Assembly (NCBI RefSeq): GCF_000282135.1
Contig: NZ_AKJW01000080.1
Span: forward strand, 1 to 64,000
Direction: 5' to 3'
Source: Herbaspirillum sp. CF444
Lineage (GTDB): Bacteria; Pseudomonadota; Gammaproteobacteria; Burkholderiales; Burkholderiaceae_D
Length of the DNA: 64,000 nt
Below the pieces are notes generated by a model, which was given only the letters and a program-made list of their open reading frames with translations, was not told where the DNA came from and made no database searches. The translations under genes were made by a program, and so were the position numbers. Positions 63,426-64,000 of the stretch are shown here, in pieces; positions within the stretch are counted from its first letter, which is position 1, and each line of letters begins with the position of its first letter.

Positions 63426-64000
63426 TTAGAGGCTCTTGCGCAGGCGCGGATCGAGCATGTCGCGCAGGCCGTCGCCGACCATCTGCAGCGACAGCGCCGA
63501 CAGCACGATGGCGATGCCGGGGAACACCACCAGCCAGATCGCCTGCTCGGCGTAGGCCTGCCCGGAAGAAATCATCGTGCCCCAGGTCGGCAGCTCGGGC
63601 GGCACGCCGACGCCGAGGAAAGACAAGCCCGCTTCCGCCAGGATCGCGTAGGCGAAGATGAAGGTGCCCTGCACCAGGATCGGCGACAGGATATTGCCCA
63701 GCACGTGGAAGAACACGATGCGCACCGTCGACACGCCCAGCGCGCGCGCCGCTTCCACGAACAACAGCTCGCGCACCACCAGCGTGGAGGCGCGCACGAT
63801 GCGCGCCACCCGCGGCGTATAGACGATCGCCAGCGCCAGCACCACGTTGATCAGCGAGGAGCCGAGAATCGCCACCAGCGCAATCGCCAGCAGGATGTCG
63901 GGGAAGGACATCATGGCGTCGACCACGCGCATGATGGGCGCATCCATGCGCTTGAAAAAGCCGGCGCACAAGCCCATCAGCACGCCCGCCACCAGCGAGA
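63426..64000 (-). CDS. Peptide ABC transporter permease (DppC-like), 5' end outside window
   Basis: At least 190 C-terminal residues are inside the window and the frame stays open to the edge. It shows the permease loop [47 protein letters not shown] and the end [15 protein letters not shown], all DppC-like. It is the upstream partner of the two ATPase genes; the DppB-like and binding-protein genes should lie beyond 64000. Confidence 0.9.
   Translation of the reverse strand, partial: SLVAGVLMGLCAGFFKRMDAPIMRVVDAMMSFPDILLAIALVAILGSSLINVVLALAIVYTPRVARIVRASTLVVRELLFVEAARALGVSTVRIVFFHVLGNILSPILVQGTFIFAYAILAEAGLSFLGVGVPPELPTWGTMISSGQAYAEQAIWLVVFPGIAIVLSALSLQMVGDGLRDMLDPRLRKSL

Overview
The window is GC-rich, densely coded chromosomal DNA of a betaproteobacterium. 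It most resembles Oxalobacteraceae (Herbaspirillum/Collimonas-like), a judgement from recognised family resemblances only: an ilvIHC operon, a sigma factor/DUF3619/DUF3106 trio, trmJ-suhB, rhlE and an FdhF/YdeP oxidoreductase. I see no rRNA, tRNA, CRISPR array, phage or intact insertion sequence.

Layout. 1-2.3 kb: start of ilvC plus ilvH and ilvI on the minus strand (branched-chain amino acid synthesis). 2.8-5.2 kb: ECF-type sigma factor, DUF3619, DUF3106 and RDD genes. 5.3-16.2 kb: housekeeping genes (lipase-like hydrolase, small lipoprotein, DUF455 protein, gamma carbonic anhydrase, hslO, rsuA, trmJ, suhB, VOC protein, alpha/beta hydrolase, HxlR regulator with divergent SMR exporter, rhlE, GNAT). 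16.4-19.8 kb: a four-gene osmoprotectant ABC importer. 20.3-23.3 kb: DUF4197 protein, DHA2-type MFS exporter and a double-TM2 protein.

23.3-49.2 kb is a catabolic island in two divergent, partly paralogous halves. The leftward half has two DAO-type FAD oxidoreductases, an HcnA/HcnB-like pair (which with one DAO enzyme looks like a heterotrimeric amino/imino-acid dehydrogenase), a Dpp/opine-type ABC importer with a fused double ATPase, and a HAD protein. The rightward half has a GNAT, a GhrA-like reductase, a second HAD protein, a cupin, a PuuB/OrdL-like FAD oxidase, a second paralogous importer, a DmlA/TtuC-like dehydrogenase, a GabD-like aldehyde dehydrogenase, an omega-aminotransferase and an Lrp/AsnC regulator. 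Together they suggest uptake and oxidative deamination of an N-substituted amino acid, opine-like or polyamine-like compound. The substrate cannot be read from the sequence. A YtfL/PaeA-like gene follows.

51.2-56.0 kb is a leftward operon: PepSY membrane protein, DUF2271, DUF4198, ApbE flavin transferase and a membrane-anchored flavodoxin/NADPH reductase. A Fur-box-like site lies in front of it. The DUF2271 protein carries a D-x-x-S-G-A-T motif, the type that ApbE flavinylates, so the operon reads as an iron-regulated transmembrane electron chain to the periplasm. 56.3-64 kb: GST with divergent MocR regulator, FdhF/YdeP molybdoenzyme with a small possible winged-helix protein, and part of a third peptide ABC importer.

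Non-coding structure: two inverted copies of an 83-92 bp double-hairpin dispersed repeat (16.25 and 61.26 kb), a 101-bp element with 25-bp perfect inverted arms (51.1 kb), 9-10 bp tandem repeats at three island loci, and several clear intrinsic terminators.
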